Source: Emticicia agri
GTDB taxonomy: Bacteria > Bacteroidota > Bacteroidia > Cytophagales > Spirosomataceae
Length of the DNA stretch: 64,000 nt
Direction of reading: 5' to 3'
Assembly: GCA_945860265.1 (NCBI GenBank)
Contig: CAMAQF010000011.1
Coordinates: 1-64,000, forward strand
Part shown: in pieces, positions 18,090 to 25,779 of the stretch
How positions within the stretch are numbered: position 1 is the stretch's first letter
How the letters are laid out: every line of letters starts with the position of its first letter
Position numbers and translations under genes: made by a program
The notes under the pieces: generated by a model
Seen by the model: the letters and a program-made list of their open reading frames with translations, nothing else
Databases searched by the model: none
Told to the model about the DNA's origin: nothing

Positions 18090-18179
18090 TAATTCGTAGT
18101 TTATGAATGTGAGTAAAAAAGCAAATATCGCCACGATAAAATATAGATATTAGTTTCAACGAATAAGTACTATGATATA

Positions 18180-18275
18180 AATAAGCAACAAAAAATATTG
18201 GTTAATTTGCTGATAATCAATATTTTGTCTTGAATATATTTTCTCGATTCTTGTTTATCAGTGCTTAGTTTATAC
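18180..18275 (-). repeat. dispersed intergenic repeat, copy 2
   Basis: Read on the minus strand it ends with ATTGATTATCAGCAAATTAA and TTTTTTGTTGCTTATT, matching the ends of the copies at 20011 and 27511. It lies directly downstream of the DUF5777 stop, in sense orientation to that gene. The 5' half is more diverged. Confidence 0.5.
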
Positions 18276-18302
18276 ATTGATAATTATTTAACCTTCTTAG
18301 AA

Positions 18303-19250
18303 TCACCCCTTGCCTTTCTTTTTCTTTTTATTGAAACTAAATGTTCTTGATAGATTGAAACCCCAATGGATGCCACCGTTAGTCCACGATTCGGTATTTT
18401 CTGCGATAAATTGTTTTTCAATCATACCCAATGAGTTTGTAAAATGAAGTTGAAAAACGTGTCCACCTGTTTCGATATCCACACCTACCGAAAGCGAGTT
18501 ATGATAATTTGAATTAAGGGCATACTGGTTGTTGAATGAAGGAAGTCGATAAAAATATTCTGCATTTATAGAGGTACGTTTATTGAGTTTATATCTACCA
18601 CCAAATCCAATCGCGAAAATATCATTGGGTTCAAACACCTCGCTGGCATCGCTTGAATTGATTCTGAAAACCTTGTTTCGATGCAGATAAGTTGGACTAA
18701 TTTGCAATGAAAAACCATCAGTGATTTTTCTTGCAATCAAAATTTGACTGCAATAGCTCCATCTTTCGATATTGTTAGCAAAACTTGGTGACGAAAAAGA
18801 GTTTTCGGGATTTGTACTCAACGAAACTGCCGCAATACTGGCAAAAAGCGTTACGCTCACAGGCATTGTTCTGGCTCCACTCGATTGTTTGAGTAATTTG
18901 TATTTTCCAAAATAATCAAACGTTTTCTGGGTCGTACTTCTACCAATTCCTACCATCAAATTATCGGTTAAGCCATATTCAAAGCTCATTCGCATGGTGG
19001 CTTGGTCTAAACCAAAGTAATTATATGCTCCCGTATTTAAAGCTCCAAAACGGTGAGCAATTCGAAAATCTAAGTGACGTTTGGCTATTGTTTCCACCGA
19101 TTGGCCATTAATGACTCTTGTTGATTTGAATGTAGCAATAGCAAATGTCGTCGTGGGTTTAGTATTTTTTTCAAGCACATCCATCGGATCATCTTGTGCA
19201 ACGGCTGTAATACTCAAAAAAAGCAAAAAGAGGAGATATGTATTTTTCAT
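18303..19250 (-). CDS. DUF5777-family outer membrane beta-barrel
   Basis: A 315-aa exported barrel. Signal peptide 1-18 (ITAVAQ), then the family opening DDPMDVLEK and the hallmark region FKSTRVINGQSVETIAKRHL-DFRIAHRFG, then LDQATMRMSFEYGLTDNLMVGIG. The C-terminus FNLSRTFSF is followed by a short basic tail of K and G residues. DUF5777 has no known function. Here it is bracketed by a Rieske lipoprotein (65 bp upstream) and YceI plus cytochrome lipoprotein (downstream), so a pore or scaffold for electron transfer or an exported redox substrate is plausible (inference). Confidence 0.86.
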   Translation of the reverse strand: MKNTYLLFLLFLSITAVAQDDPMDVLEKNTKPTTTFAIATFKSTRVINGQSVETIAKRHLDFRIAHRFGALNTGAYNYFGLDQATMRMSFEYGLTDNLMVGIGRSTTQKTFDYFGKYKLLKQSSGARTMPVSVTLFASIAAVSLSTNPENSFSSPSFANNIERWSYCSQILIARKITDGFSLQISPTYLHRNKVFRINSSDASEVFEPNDIFAIGFGGRYKLNKRTSINAEYFYRLPSFNNQYALNSNYHNSLSVGVDIETGGHVFQLHFTNSLGMIEKQFIAENTESWTNGGIHWGFNLSRTFSFNKKKKKGKG

Positions 19251-19275
19251 GATAAAAAATTGAAATTATCGAGAG

Positions 19276-19303
19276 AGGGAAGTTTCCTAAAAGAAACTTC
19301 CCT
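19276..19303 (-). other. intercistronic hairpin between Rieske and DUF5777 genes
   Basis: A perfect 11-bp stem (19276-19286 with 19293-19303) with a 6-nt loop occupies the 65-bp gap between the Rieske stop and the DUF5777 start. It lacks a good T run on either strand, so it is more likely an mRNA-processing or stability element, or a partial attenuator, than a full terminator. Confidence 0.6.
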
Positions 19304-19315
19304 TTATAAATGGAT

Positions 19316-19732
19316 TTAAGAAATAGTGAGTGTTGTTCCACTTACCGCAACTGTATATTTTGTCAAGCTTTTGGTAGCTGGGCCTTGTGTTACGGCTCCG
19401 CTTGTATTAAATTCTGCTCCGTGATTTGGACAATGAAATTTGCCGCTACTCTGAAAAACCACACTTGTGCCTGCGTGCGTACAAGCTTGAGCTACTGCTA
19501 CAAATGAGCTTGCAGTATTGCCTGATGCGGTACGGGCAATGATAACACCATTGCTGTAAATATAACTATTTGTAGTTAGCAATTTAGTTGCTAAATCTAC
19601 CGTAATTCCTCCGACTGGAAGTATTACATCACTTGCGTTTTTGCATGATGCTAGTACCGCCAACAAGGCCGAACCGCCCAAACCCATACTCCTTAAAAAG
19701 TCTTTTCTTGTGATTGATTCTTGCGTAAGCAT
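19316..19732 (-). CDS. Rieske [2Fe-2S] lipoprotein
   Basis: 138 aa. An N-terminal sequence TRKDFLRSMGLGGSALLAVLASC (given in two parts: TRKDFLRS, then a hydrophobic run) ends in lipobox cysteine C30, so the protein is membrane-anchored in the periplasm. The Rieske ligands are C84-x-H86 and C101-x2-H104 in CTHAG and CPNHGAEF. The extra disulfide cysteines of bc1-type Rieske proteins are absent, as in Rieske-type ferredoxins. It is the first gene of the minus-strand redox row; a 421-bp gap with a dispersed repeat lies upstream. Confidence 0.9.
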   Translation of the reverse strand: MLTQESITRKDFLRSMGLGGSALLAVLASCKNASDVILPVGGITVDLATKLLTTNSYIYSNGVIIARTASGNTASSFVAVAQACTHAGTSVVFQSSGKFHCPNHGAEFNTSGAVTQGPATKSLTKYTVAVSGTTLTIS

Positions 19733-20153
19733 TTTGTTTTGATGATAAGCTGTAAAAAAATTATTTTGGATGATTCAATATAAAGTTTTGTAGAAATCTC
19801 TCAAATATATTGTTTTGAGAAAAGTACATTTTGAAATGCCAAAGGTAAATAGAACTAAAAAAATAGGTGTTTTAAAATCTTTGAAAAGAATTACAATATT
19901 CTCACATTTAATTCATTGTACGTTATAAACAGTATTATTATTGCCTTTGTTTTTTTTTTTATATAATAGAATCATTGTTATTATGCTAATGAAATAAATG
20001 TTGAGAAAAGAATAAGTGACAATAATACATTATTTAATTTACTGAATATTAAGCTTTTATCTATGCGGCGAGCCTTCTCAAATCCTGTATATTATTATCA
20101 TGTCTCAGTACATAAAGCCTTGCTTCAATCTTACAAAAATCATTATTAATGCT
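19733..20153. other. 421-bp gene-free region
   Basis: Lies between the Rieske gene (its upstream side) and the end of the anti-sigma gene. The part near 20011-20111 is a copy of the dispersed repeat; the part 19733-20010 is AT-rich and should contain the promoter of the Rieske group, which I could not pinpoint. Confidence 0.5.
20011..20111 (-). repeat. dispersed intergenic repeat, copy 3
   Basis: It shares CGGCGAGCC, TCTCAAATCCTGTAT and GTCTCAGTAC with copy 5 at 27511 and the AATAAGTGACAA end with copies 2 and 5. It lies 43 bp downstream of the anti-sigma gene stop, in sense orientation to it. Confidence 0.6.
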
Positions 20154-21683
20154 TTATTGACTTATTCTGTAAAACCCATTAAGTTTCACACCAAACATCC
20201 AGTCGTTGTTTCGGTAGGAAAGCGGCTTGAGTTGGTAGGAAACATACGGACTTAGCTGAACCGAAAAACGTTTCCAGCGTTTTTCAATACCAGTTGATAG
20301 CATCCAGTTGTTGTACGGTATAACTTTTACACTTTCGGTGAGTCCTTCTTGCTTATTTTCTTTAATGTAATCATGCTGTGAAAAAGAAGTAAATTGTCGA
20401 AGACATACATCGAAATCTGTGCCTGTTGAGAATATTATAGTATAATCTTTTCGTAATGGCATGCGATAATTTAGATATAGTGGAATTCTGAATAGCACCT
20501 GATGGGCATCAATATCTTTGATTGGCAAACTTAGCGGCAAATCTAAGTCGTGCTGCTTACGGAAGTCTTGTTCGGTCCTACGTTTAAAGTCATCTTCATC
20601 GCCGAAATGCTCAAAACCTAAGAAACTTATATTTATCCCAGTTGTGATACTCCAACGTTTGCTAAACAAAACTTCAGTCAAAATACTTGTGCCTATTTGT
20701 CCATTGTCGATATTGCTCCCTAAACCTACTCGATATTTCAGCGATGGCAAACTAATTTGAGGTATTCTGAAACCAGATTTTTTTGGACTTGAATTAACCC
20801 AACTTTCGGTTTTAAGCTGACGGTCAGCAAAATTAATAACGGGAGATAAACCAAGTGGATTATATCCTCTACTCTTTAAATCTTTCAGCACTATTATTTT
20901 TGAACTTATTTCCTTTAAAATTAACTGATTTAAAGTGGATTGAATGTTGTTAATAGTTTGATTATCATTAATTTGAGTCATGAAAATTTCTTTCTTTTCA
21001 GCAAAGTTTTCTGAAGCAGATTGACTTTTGGAGTTTGAACCCGAATTTTTGTTCAAAAAACCATTTTGTTGTTTTATTGGCTCAGATTGTTTCTTTTCAT
21101 TGCTGCCTTTAATATTGGTATTAATTCTATTTTCATTGTTGCTATTTCGGAAATCCTCCTTGGCAATTCCTTCTTTATTTAGATTTGAAATAGATTTTTC
21201 AGTTTTTTTATTGGAAGAAATAACCACATTTTTTGAAATATCACTTCCATTTTCAGGAGAAGCATTTTCGATACTATTTATTCTTGGTTGTATCGCTATG
21301 TCTTCTTCGTAGTCATCAATAATAATTTCATGTTTGATGTGTTTGACAACATAAACTGTGTCGATTTTTTCTACGATATTTGGCAAAGACGTGCTTCTGA
21401 CAGCTGTTTGTGTTGGTTGTTGCTTTAATTGCTTATTTAATTCTGAAATTTTGTTTAGTAAAGATTTGTTCTCATTCGCTTGAAAAATGGTTGTTGTTAG
21501 TAAAGTTAAGATCATGAGCGTACCAACCGAGTAGGTGAATATATGCCCAAAGCGTTGCCAAAGACTCAAAGGAATTAGTTGATTTACATACCCTTGAACT
21601 CGGTCGATTTCGTCTTCACTAAAAGGCGGGTGAAAGTTCTCAACTTTGCGTCGAAAAGCCTCGTCAAATTTGTCAGTTTTCAT
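20154..21683 (-). CDS. candidate dual-membrane-spanning anti-sigma factor
   Basis: 509 aa. Layout: a short cytosolic N-terminus (about 1-45, DEAFRRKVENFHPPFSEDEI); a single hydrophobic helix (about 48-67); a short coiled coil (about 70-86); a long Ser/Asn/Lys-rich disordered periplasmic linker (about 100-290); and a C-terminal part with barrel-like strands (about 300-509, WSITTGINISFLGF, FRIPLYLNYRMPL, FSVQLSPYVSYQL). The gene overlaps the ECF sigma gene by 11 bp. This matches the dual membrane-spanning anti-sigma (Dma) type described in Bacteroides thetaiotaomicron: sigma binding inside, barrel in the outer membrane. No sequence comparison was possible. Confidence 0.75.
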   Translation of the reverse strand: MKTDKFDEAFRRKVENFHPPFSEDEIDRVQGYVNQLIPLSLWQRFGHIFTYSVGTLMILTLLTTTIFQANENKSLLNKISELNKQLKQQPTQTAVRSTSLPNIVEKIDTVYVVKHIKHEIIIDDYEEDIAIQPRINSIENASPENGSDISKNVVISSNKKTEKSISNLNKEGIAKEDFRNSNNENRINTNIKGSNEKKQSEPIKQQNGFLNKNSGSNSKSQSASENFAEKKEIFMTQINDNQTINNIQSTLNQLILKEISSKIIVLKDLKSRGYNPLGLSPVINFADRQLKTESWVNSSPKKSGFRIPQISLPSLKYRVGLGSNIDNGQIGTSILTEVLFSKRWSITTGINISFLGFEHFGDEDDFKRRTEQDFRKQHDLDLPLSLPIKDIDAHQVLFRIPLYLNYRMPLRKDYTIIFSTGTDFDVCLRQFTSFSQHDYIKENKQEGLTESVKVIPYNNWMLSTGIEKRWKRFSVQLSPYVSYQLKPLSYRNNDWMFGVKLNGFYRISQ

Positions 21684-22278
21684 TGAGTTTATTTTTTCTC
21701 ACTGCGTAAATATCAAATAAATGAGGAAAATGAATGCGTATCATTTCCTGTAATTTTATACGAGCATCTTGAAGATTCGATTTCGATGTGCCTTCTTGAA
21801 TTCCGAGACGCTCGGCAATTTCTTTGTGTTTATAACCTTCAACAACATAAAGCATAAAAACCATGCGATACATGGGCGAAAGCTTACTTACAAGCCCCAT
21901 GATTTCTTCAACCGAAAGCTGACTAATCACGTCGTCGTTAAAATCAGTTAGTTCTATTTCATTTATTGTAACATGGAGTTGGTATTTTTTATTACTTCTG
22001 TAATAATCGATGGCCGTATTGACCATGATTGTCCGAACCCACGCCTTGAACGGTTGAGCCGAGTCATATTTAGGTAGATTATTAAAGATTTTCAAGAAAC
22101 CATCATTGATCATTTCTTCCACTTCTTGCTCATTGCTAGAATATCTCGCACAAATGCTCTTCGCAAAGCCTAAATGTAGCTTTATAAGCGTCCTCTGAGC
22201 CTGACTGTCATTATTAATGCAGGCTTTTATTAAGCTATCGAGATTATCTTCTGAAAATGTAATTTTCTTGAAAAACAA
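21673..22278 (-). CDS. ECF-type RNA polymerase sigma factor
   Basis: 201 aa with sigma-70 region 2 (ARYSSNEQEVEEMINDGFLK, AWVRTIMVNTAIDYYR) and region 4 (LSPMYRMVFMLYVVEGYKHKEIAERLGI, then EGTSKSNLQDAR for DNA contact). The start is a TTG at 22278: reading upstream in frame gives no ATG before a stop codon, so the TTG decides the start. The 3' end overlaps the anti-sigma gene, implying translational coupling. The divergent outer membrane protein gene at 22528 is a possible target. Confidence 0.9.
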   Translation of the reverse strand: MFFKKITFSEDNLDSLIKACINNDSQAQRTLIKLHLGFAKSICARYSSNEQEVEEMINDGFLKIFNNLPKYDSAQPFKAWVRTIMVNTAIDYYRSNKKYQLHVTINEIELTDFNDDVISQLSVEEIMGLVSKLSPMYRMVFMLYVVEGYKHKEIAERLGIQEGTSKSNLQDARIKLQEMIRIHFPHLFDIYAVRKNKLNEN

Positions 22279-22408
22279 TGGAAAATGATTTAGATCTTTT
22301 GCGAATTCACTAAAGTATTGATTGCTTAAATGTTAGTAATGACTACTTTAATATTCTTCGCTTAATAAATTATATTTATAAAGGTAATACGTATGCACAA
22401 AAAAAAGG

Positions 22409-22463
22409 GTGGGGTAGTTAATGAAAAATAATATATTTTCAAAAAAAACTTTTTTTACCCCAC
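22409..22463. promoter_or_regulatory. inverted repeat in the sigma / outer membrane protein divergent region
   Basis: GTGGGGTA (22409-22416) and TACCCCAC (22456-22463) are perfect inverted copies around a 39-nt AT-rich centre. They stand out as GC-rich islands in an AT-rich gap. The position, 65-120 bp before the gene at 22528 and 130-185 bp before the sigma start, fits an operator or a 5'-leader hairpin; T runs before the right arm argue against a simple terminator. Confidence 0.45.
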
Positions 22464-22527
22464 GCTTTTATTCGGGATGGCGTAATGATAGATAATTACT
22501 CGTTTTTAAAATTTAACATTAATACCT

Positions 22528-23244
22528 ATGACAAGTTTTGCAAGATTGATAGTTTTTTCGGCATTATTGATGAGCTTTAGCTCCGATATTGTATTGGGAC
22601 AAGACTCTACGAAGTCACCGATTCAAACAGTTTTTAAGAAAATCAAAGTTGGTGGCAAATTGAATTACTTGGGAGTTTATATTTCACCCGAATATCAGTT
22701 CGGACAAGTTGGAGGCGTATTTAGGTCATTGGCTGGAGGTTCGTTTATGTTACAATTCAATAAAAGATTTGGAATTGGAATGGCTGGTTATAGCAGTTTT
22801 AGAAATCAATCGAGGGGTGGGGATGGAATGTTTGGTGGCTTAAAATTTGAATATACCTTAAAACCTAACGCGGCAATCCACGTTTCGTTTCCTTTGGTTG
22901 TTGGAATGGCTGGTGATAATTTTCATTTTGAGGAATTCGAAGATGATGATTTTAGAGGTGGAAGAGATGATGATTTTGACCCGAAACCTGAAATGAAGCC
23001 AAGAAGAGGAGAAAACTTCTCATACAATATGTATCGTCTGATTCAACCTGGAGTCGTGGCAGAGGCAAACTTTTATCGTTTTGCAAAAGCATTTGTTGGT
23101 GCAAATTATCGTTTTGCTTTTGATAATAATGGTTTAAATACTGATTATAAAGGTTTTTCGGTAAATGTTGGATTGAAACTTGGTATTTTTGATTACGCAA
23201 TCAACAGAAAACCAAATAAAAAAAAACACGATAATAAATTTTAA
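22528..23244 (+). CDS. outer membrane barrel protein with an acidic loop
   Basis: A 238-aa exported protein. Signal peptide 1-24 (VLGQ), then strands such as LNYLGVYISPEYQFGQVGG, SFMLQFNKRFGIGMAGY, LKFEYTLKPNAAIHVSFPL and FSVNVGLKLGIFDYAI near the C-terminus. An Asp/Glu/Arg-rich loop (about 134-160, FEDDDFRGGRDDDFD) interrupts the middle, perhaps binding cations. The family is not recognised. It is divergent from the ECF sigma/anti-sigma pair and may belong to their regulon (inference from position only). Confidence 0.72.
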   Translation: MTSFARLIVFSALLMSFSSDIVLGQDSTKSPIQTVFKKIKVGGKLNYLGVYISPEYQFGQVGGVFRSLAGGSFMLQFNKRFGIGMAGYSSFRNQSRGGDGMFGGLKFEYTLKPNAAIHVSFPLVVGMAGDNFHFEEFEDDDFRGGRDDDFDPKPEMKPRRGENFSYNMYRLIQPGVVAEANFYRFAKAFVGANYRFAFDNNGLNTDYKGFSVNVGLKLGIFDYAINRKPNKKKHDNKF

Positions 23245-23337
23245 TTTGAAGTTTGTAAAACCATTTTTAGATTGAAAGCTGTCATTGATTGTGCATTTAC
23301 GAAACCGAAGTTTCTATCTTAACATAATCATTTATTC

Positions 23338-23454
23338 AAGTACTGAGACGAAAATAATCAAAAAAATATAGTAAGTAGCGAGACAGTTTACATGATTTGC
23401 GAAATAATACTCCCATTAACAAGTTATAGTTTTTGAATTTATCGTTAAATATTG
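23338..23454 (+). repeat. dispersed intergenic repeat, copy 4
   Basis: It begins AAGTACTGAGACGAAAATAAT, here shortened to AAGTACTGAGAC, has GCGAGACAGTTTACA in the middle and GAATTTATCGTTAAAT at the end, all matching copy 1. Orientation is sense to the upstream gene ending at 23244. A separate fragment at 23465-23488 on the minus strand matches the tail of copy 2. Confidence 0.5.
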
Positions 23455-23516
23455 CCCTTTTACTTGGTTAATTTGTTGACAATCAAGTTTGAATTTAGTT
23501 CTTTGTTTTTTAACTT

Positions 23517-23720
23517 TATGATGAAAAAATAAAAATAGCCATAGTCGAGAAAAACATAAATATTAAAATTACGAGATTCAATAATAATGAACAGCTATTT
23601 TACGCTTTAGTTGATGTAAATGGTAAAATATTCGTTATTGCGATTGGCTATTCAAGTGTAGAAGACTTTGTGTAGTTTTTAGAAAAAGGTAAAAAGAAAT
23701 TTCAACCAACCTTTTTTTAG
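23517..23720 (+). pseudogene. remnant of a small gene
   Basis: An open frame of about 55 codons without an ATG (core NEQLFYALVDVNGKIFVIAI, then GYSSVEDFV) is interrupted by a TAG and continues for 14 codons in the same frame (FLEKGKKKFQPTFF) before a second stop. The amino-acid composition looks like real protein, unlike random frames nearby. The missing start and internal stop suggest a decayed gene. I do not recognise the family. Confidence 0.4.
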
Positions 23721-23833
23721 AAAAGTAGTTTGTAAAATAAATGGTCGATAAAGATAAAATGCAAATTATCCCACAATTTTTAAGTAGTTGCGTAATAAAA
23801 AAATAAACCAATATTTTTTAAAAATCAATAATC

Positions 23834-24382
23834 ATGACACGTTACGAGTTTTTGAAATCAGCAGGTTTTAGTGGTGCAGCTTTAATGGCATTGCTTACTT
23901 CTTGTGTAAGAGAAGATGATAAATACGTAAATGCTCTCACAGTAGCACCTTATGGTTCAACTACTGGCACTAAAACAAGTGGCATCACAACAGGAACTAC
24001 TACTGGCACAAATAATGGTACTACTACGGCCACTTCAAATGTTTCTGGTATTATTACTACTGAAGAATTAAACAAAATTACTAGCACAAAACTTAAAATT
24101 GACCTTACTTCAAAAACCTATGCTAATTTGCAAATTGCTGGAGGATATATGATTATTAGTAATATTGTAATTGCTCTTTCTAAAACAAATACTTACATTG
24201 CAGCCACGGTAACTTGTTCGCATGAACCCAAAAAACAAATGATATACTACAATAATGAATGGTATTGTACAGCTCATGGAGCAAGGTTTTCATTGACTGG
24301 AGCTGGCTTGAATAGCAATGGAAGAGCGGGTCTTTCGGTGTATAAAGTTGCCACCGATGGCAAAACTTTGGTAGTTTATTAA
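23834..24382 (+). CDS. Rieske-type [2Fe-2S] lipoprotein with Thr/Gly-rich linker
   Basis: 182 aa. The N-terminus TRYEFLKSAGFSG plus hydrophobic run ends in lipobox LLTSC (C24). Residues 42-70 are a Thr/Gly-rich linker. The Rieske ligands are C128-x-H130 (CSHE) and C145-x2-H148 (CTAHGARF). Leader and overall design parallel the Rieske gene at 19316, but the cores differ. It is the first gene of the plus-strand operon with thioredoxin, ApbE, DUF4266 and DUF3570 genes, 32 bp before the thioredoxin gene. Likely an electron carrier anchored to the periplasmic face of a membrane. Confidence 0.88.
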   Translation: MTRYEFLKSAGFSGAALMALLTSCVREDDKYVNALTVAPYGSTTGTKTSGITTGTTTGTNNGTTTATSNVSGIITTEELNKITSTKLKIDLTSKTYANLQIAGGYMIISNIVIALSKTNTYIAATVTCSHEPKKQMIYYNNEWYCTAHGARFSLTGAGLNSNGRAGLSVYKVATDGKTLVVY

Positions 24383-24414
24383 AATATTAAAAAAGAAATA
24401 TTCAAATAATAAAA

Positions 24415-24858
24415 ATGAAATTTTTAAACATTCTTCTGACGTTTTTCTTGCTTGAAGGTTCTCCGCAGTGGGGTAGCGATTTCGACAAAGCAAAATCTGA
24501 TGCTATTCAGAATCATAAATATATTATGATTAATTTCTCAGGTTCTGATTGGTGCGGACCGTGTATCAAGCTTAAAAGAGATATTCTTGATTCTCCTGAG
24601 TTTTTAAACTTTGCGACTACAAATTTAGCTTTGGTTCGAGCCGATTTTCCGAGATTAAAGAAAAATCAATTAGATAAAAAACAAACAGGAATTAACGAAA
24701 CCCTTGCTGAGAAGTATAATCAAGAAGGGAAATTTCCGTTGACGGTCTTGGTCGATGCGTATGGCAAAATTCTGAAAGAATGGGATGGCTATCCAGCAGG
24801 AATCACAACCGATGCTTTTATTCAAGAAATACAGTCGCTTATCAATGCTCGCAAATAA
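24415..24858 (+). CDS. thioredoxin-fold protein (WCGPC)
   Basis: 147 aa. A hydrophobic N-terminus (residues 3-13) may be a short signal peptide. The thioredoxin-like fold carries NFSGSDWCGPCIKLKRDIL with the redox-active WCGPC at about residues 44-48 and the cis-Pro segment KFPLTVLVD. This SGSDWCGPCIKL style is typical of small periplasmic thioredoxins in Bacteroidota. It overlaps the ApbE gene by 14 bp. In this operon it may keep the cysteines of the DUF4266 lipoprotein, or another partner, reduced (inference). Confidence 0.88.
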   Translation: MKFLNILLTFFLLEGSPQWGSDFDKAKSDAIQNHKYIMINFSGSDWCGPCIKLKRDILDSPEFLNFATTNLALVRADFPRLKKNQLDKKQTGINETLAEKYNQEGKFPLTVLVDAYGKILKEWDGYPAGITTDAFIQEIQSLINARK

Positions 24859-25777
24859 AGTTCATCAAAAAACGCTTCGCTTAATGGGTAATCGCTTTAC
24901 TATCAGCGTAGTAGATAATGATGCTAAATTGGCAGAAAAACAGATTAATGAAGCCATTGCCGAAGTTAGCCGTATCGAAAATCTTCTGACTACCTTCAAT
25001 AATGAGAGCCAAACCAACCAAATTAACAAAAATGCAGGCATTAGACCAGTAAATGTTGATAAGGAAGTATTTGATTTAATCCAGCGGTCGCTCAGAATAT
25101 CAGCTCTCACTGACGGTGCTTTTGATATAAGTTATGGCTCAATCGACAAACGTTTTTGGAATTTTGATAAAGAAATGACTTCGCTTCCTAATGCTGAGGC
25201 TGCCAAAGAATCAATCAAATTAATCAATTATCAAAATTTAATTTTAGATACCCTAAATCTGACAGTTTTCTTGAAAGAAAAAGGTATGAGAATTGGTTTT
25301 GGTGGAATCGGAAAAGGTTACGCTGCTGAACGAGCCAAACAATTATTGATAAAAAACGGAGTAAAAAGCGGAATTGTTAATGCCGCAGGCGATTTGACAA
25401 CTTGGGGGAATCAACCCAATGGAACACCATGGACTATTGCTATTGCCGACCCAGATACTCAAAATAAAGCTTTTTCGTACATCAATATAAGTGATATAGC
25501 AGTGGCTACTTCGGGAAATTATGAAAAATATGTAATTATCGACGAAAAAAAATATTCACATACAATTGACCCAAAAACTGGTTTTCCTGTTTCGGGTATC
25601 AAAAGTGTTACAATTATTTGTCCAAATGCCGAATTGGCCGATGCAATGGCCACGCCTATCACTGTTATAGGAGTTGATGCCGGTCTTGGGCTAATCAATC
25701 AGATGAAGCAAATTGCTTGTATCATCATCGACGACGACAATAATATATATACATCTAATAATATTAACGTTTCATAA
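24845..25777 (+). CDS. apbE: FAD:protein FMN transferase (ApbE family)
   Basis: A 310-aa enzyme of the family that transfers FMN from FAD to a Thr/Ser of a target protein. Visible motifs: RIENLLTTFNNESQ near the N-terminus; GGIGKGYAAERAK with GIVNAAGDLTTWG; the catalytic-region YSHTIDPKTGFPVSG; and ADAMATPITVIG, where Asp and Thr bind Mg and substrate. Unlike most Gram-negative ApbE proteins it shows no signal peptide or lipobox from ATG 24845 or from the upstream ATG 24785. The start at 24845 gives a 14-bp overlap with the thioredoxin gene; the DUF4266 gene begins two bases after its stop. Confidence 0.92.
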   Translation: MLANKVHQKTLRLMGNRFTISVVDNDAKLAEKQINEAIAEVSRIENLLTTFNNESQTNQINKNAGIRPVNVDKEVFDLIQRSLRISALTDGAFDISYGSIDKRFWNFDKEMTSLPNAEAAKESIKLINYQNLILDTLNLTVFLKEKGMRIGFGGIGKGYAAERAKQLLIKNGVKSGIVNAAGDLTTWGNQPNGTPWTIAIADPDTQNKAFSYINISDIAVATSGNYEKYVIIDEKKYSHTIDPKTGFPVSGIKSVTIICPNAELADAMATPITVIGVDAGLGLINQMKQIACIIIDDDNNIYTSNNINVS

Positions 25778-25779
25778 AA

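Larger units (their letters stand above)
23245..23833. other. 589-bp region without an intact gene
   Basis: Contains dispersed repeat copy 4 (23338-23454), a short opposite-strand fragment of the same repeat (23465-23488), and a remnant reading frame (23517-23720). The remaining bases before 23834 should hold the promoter of the Rieske-ApbE-DUF4266 operon, which I could not define. Confidence 0.55.
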
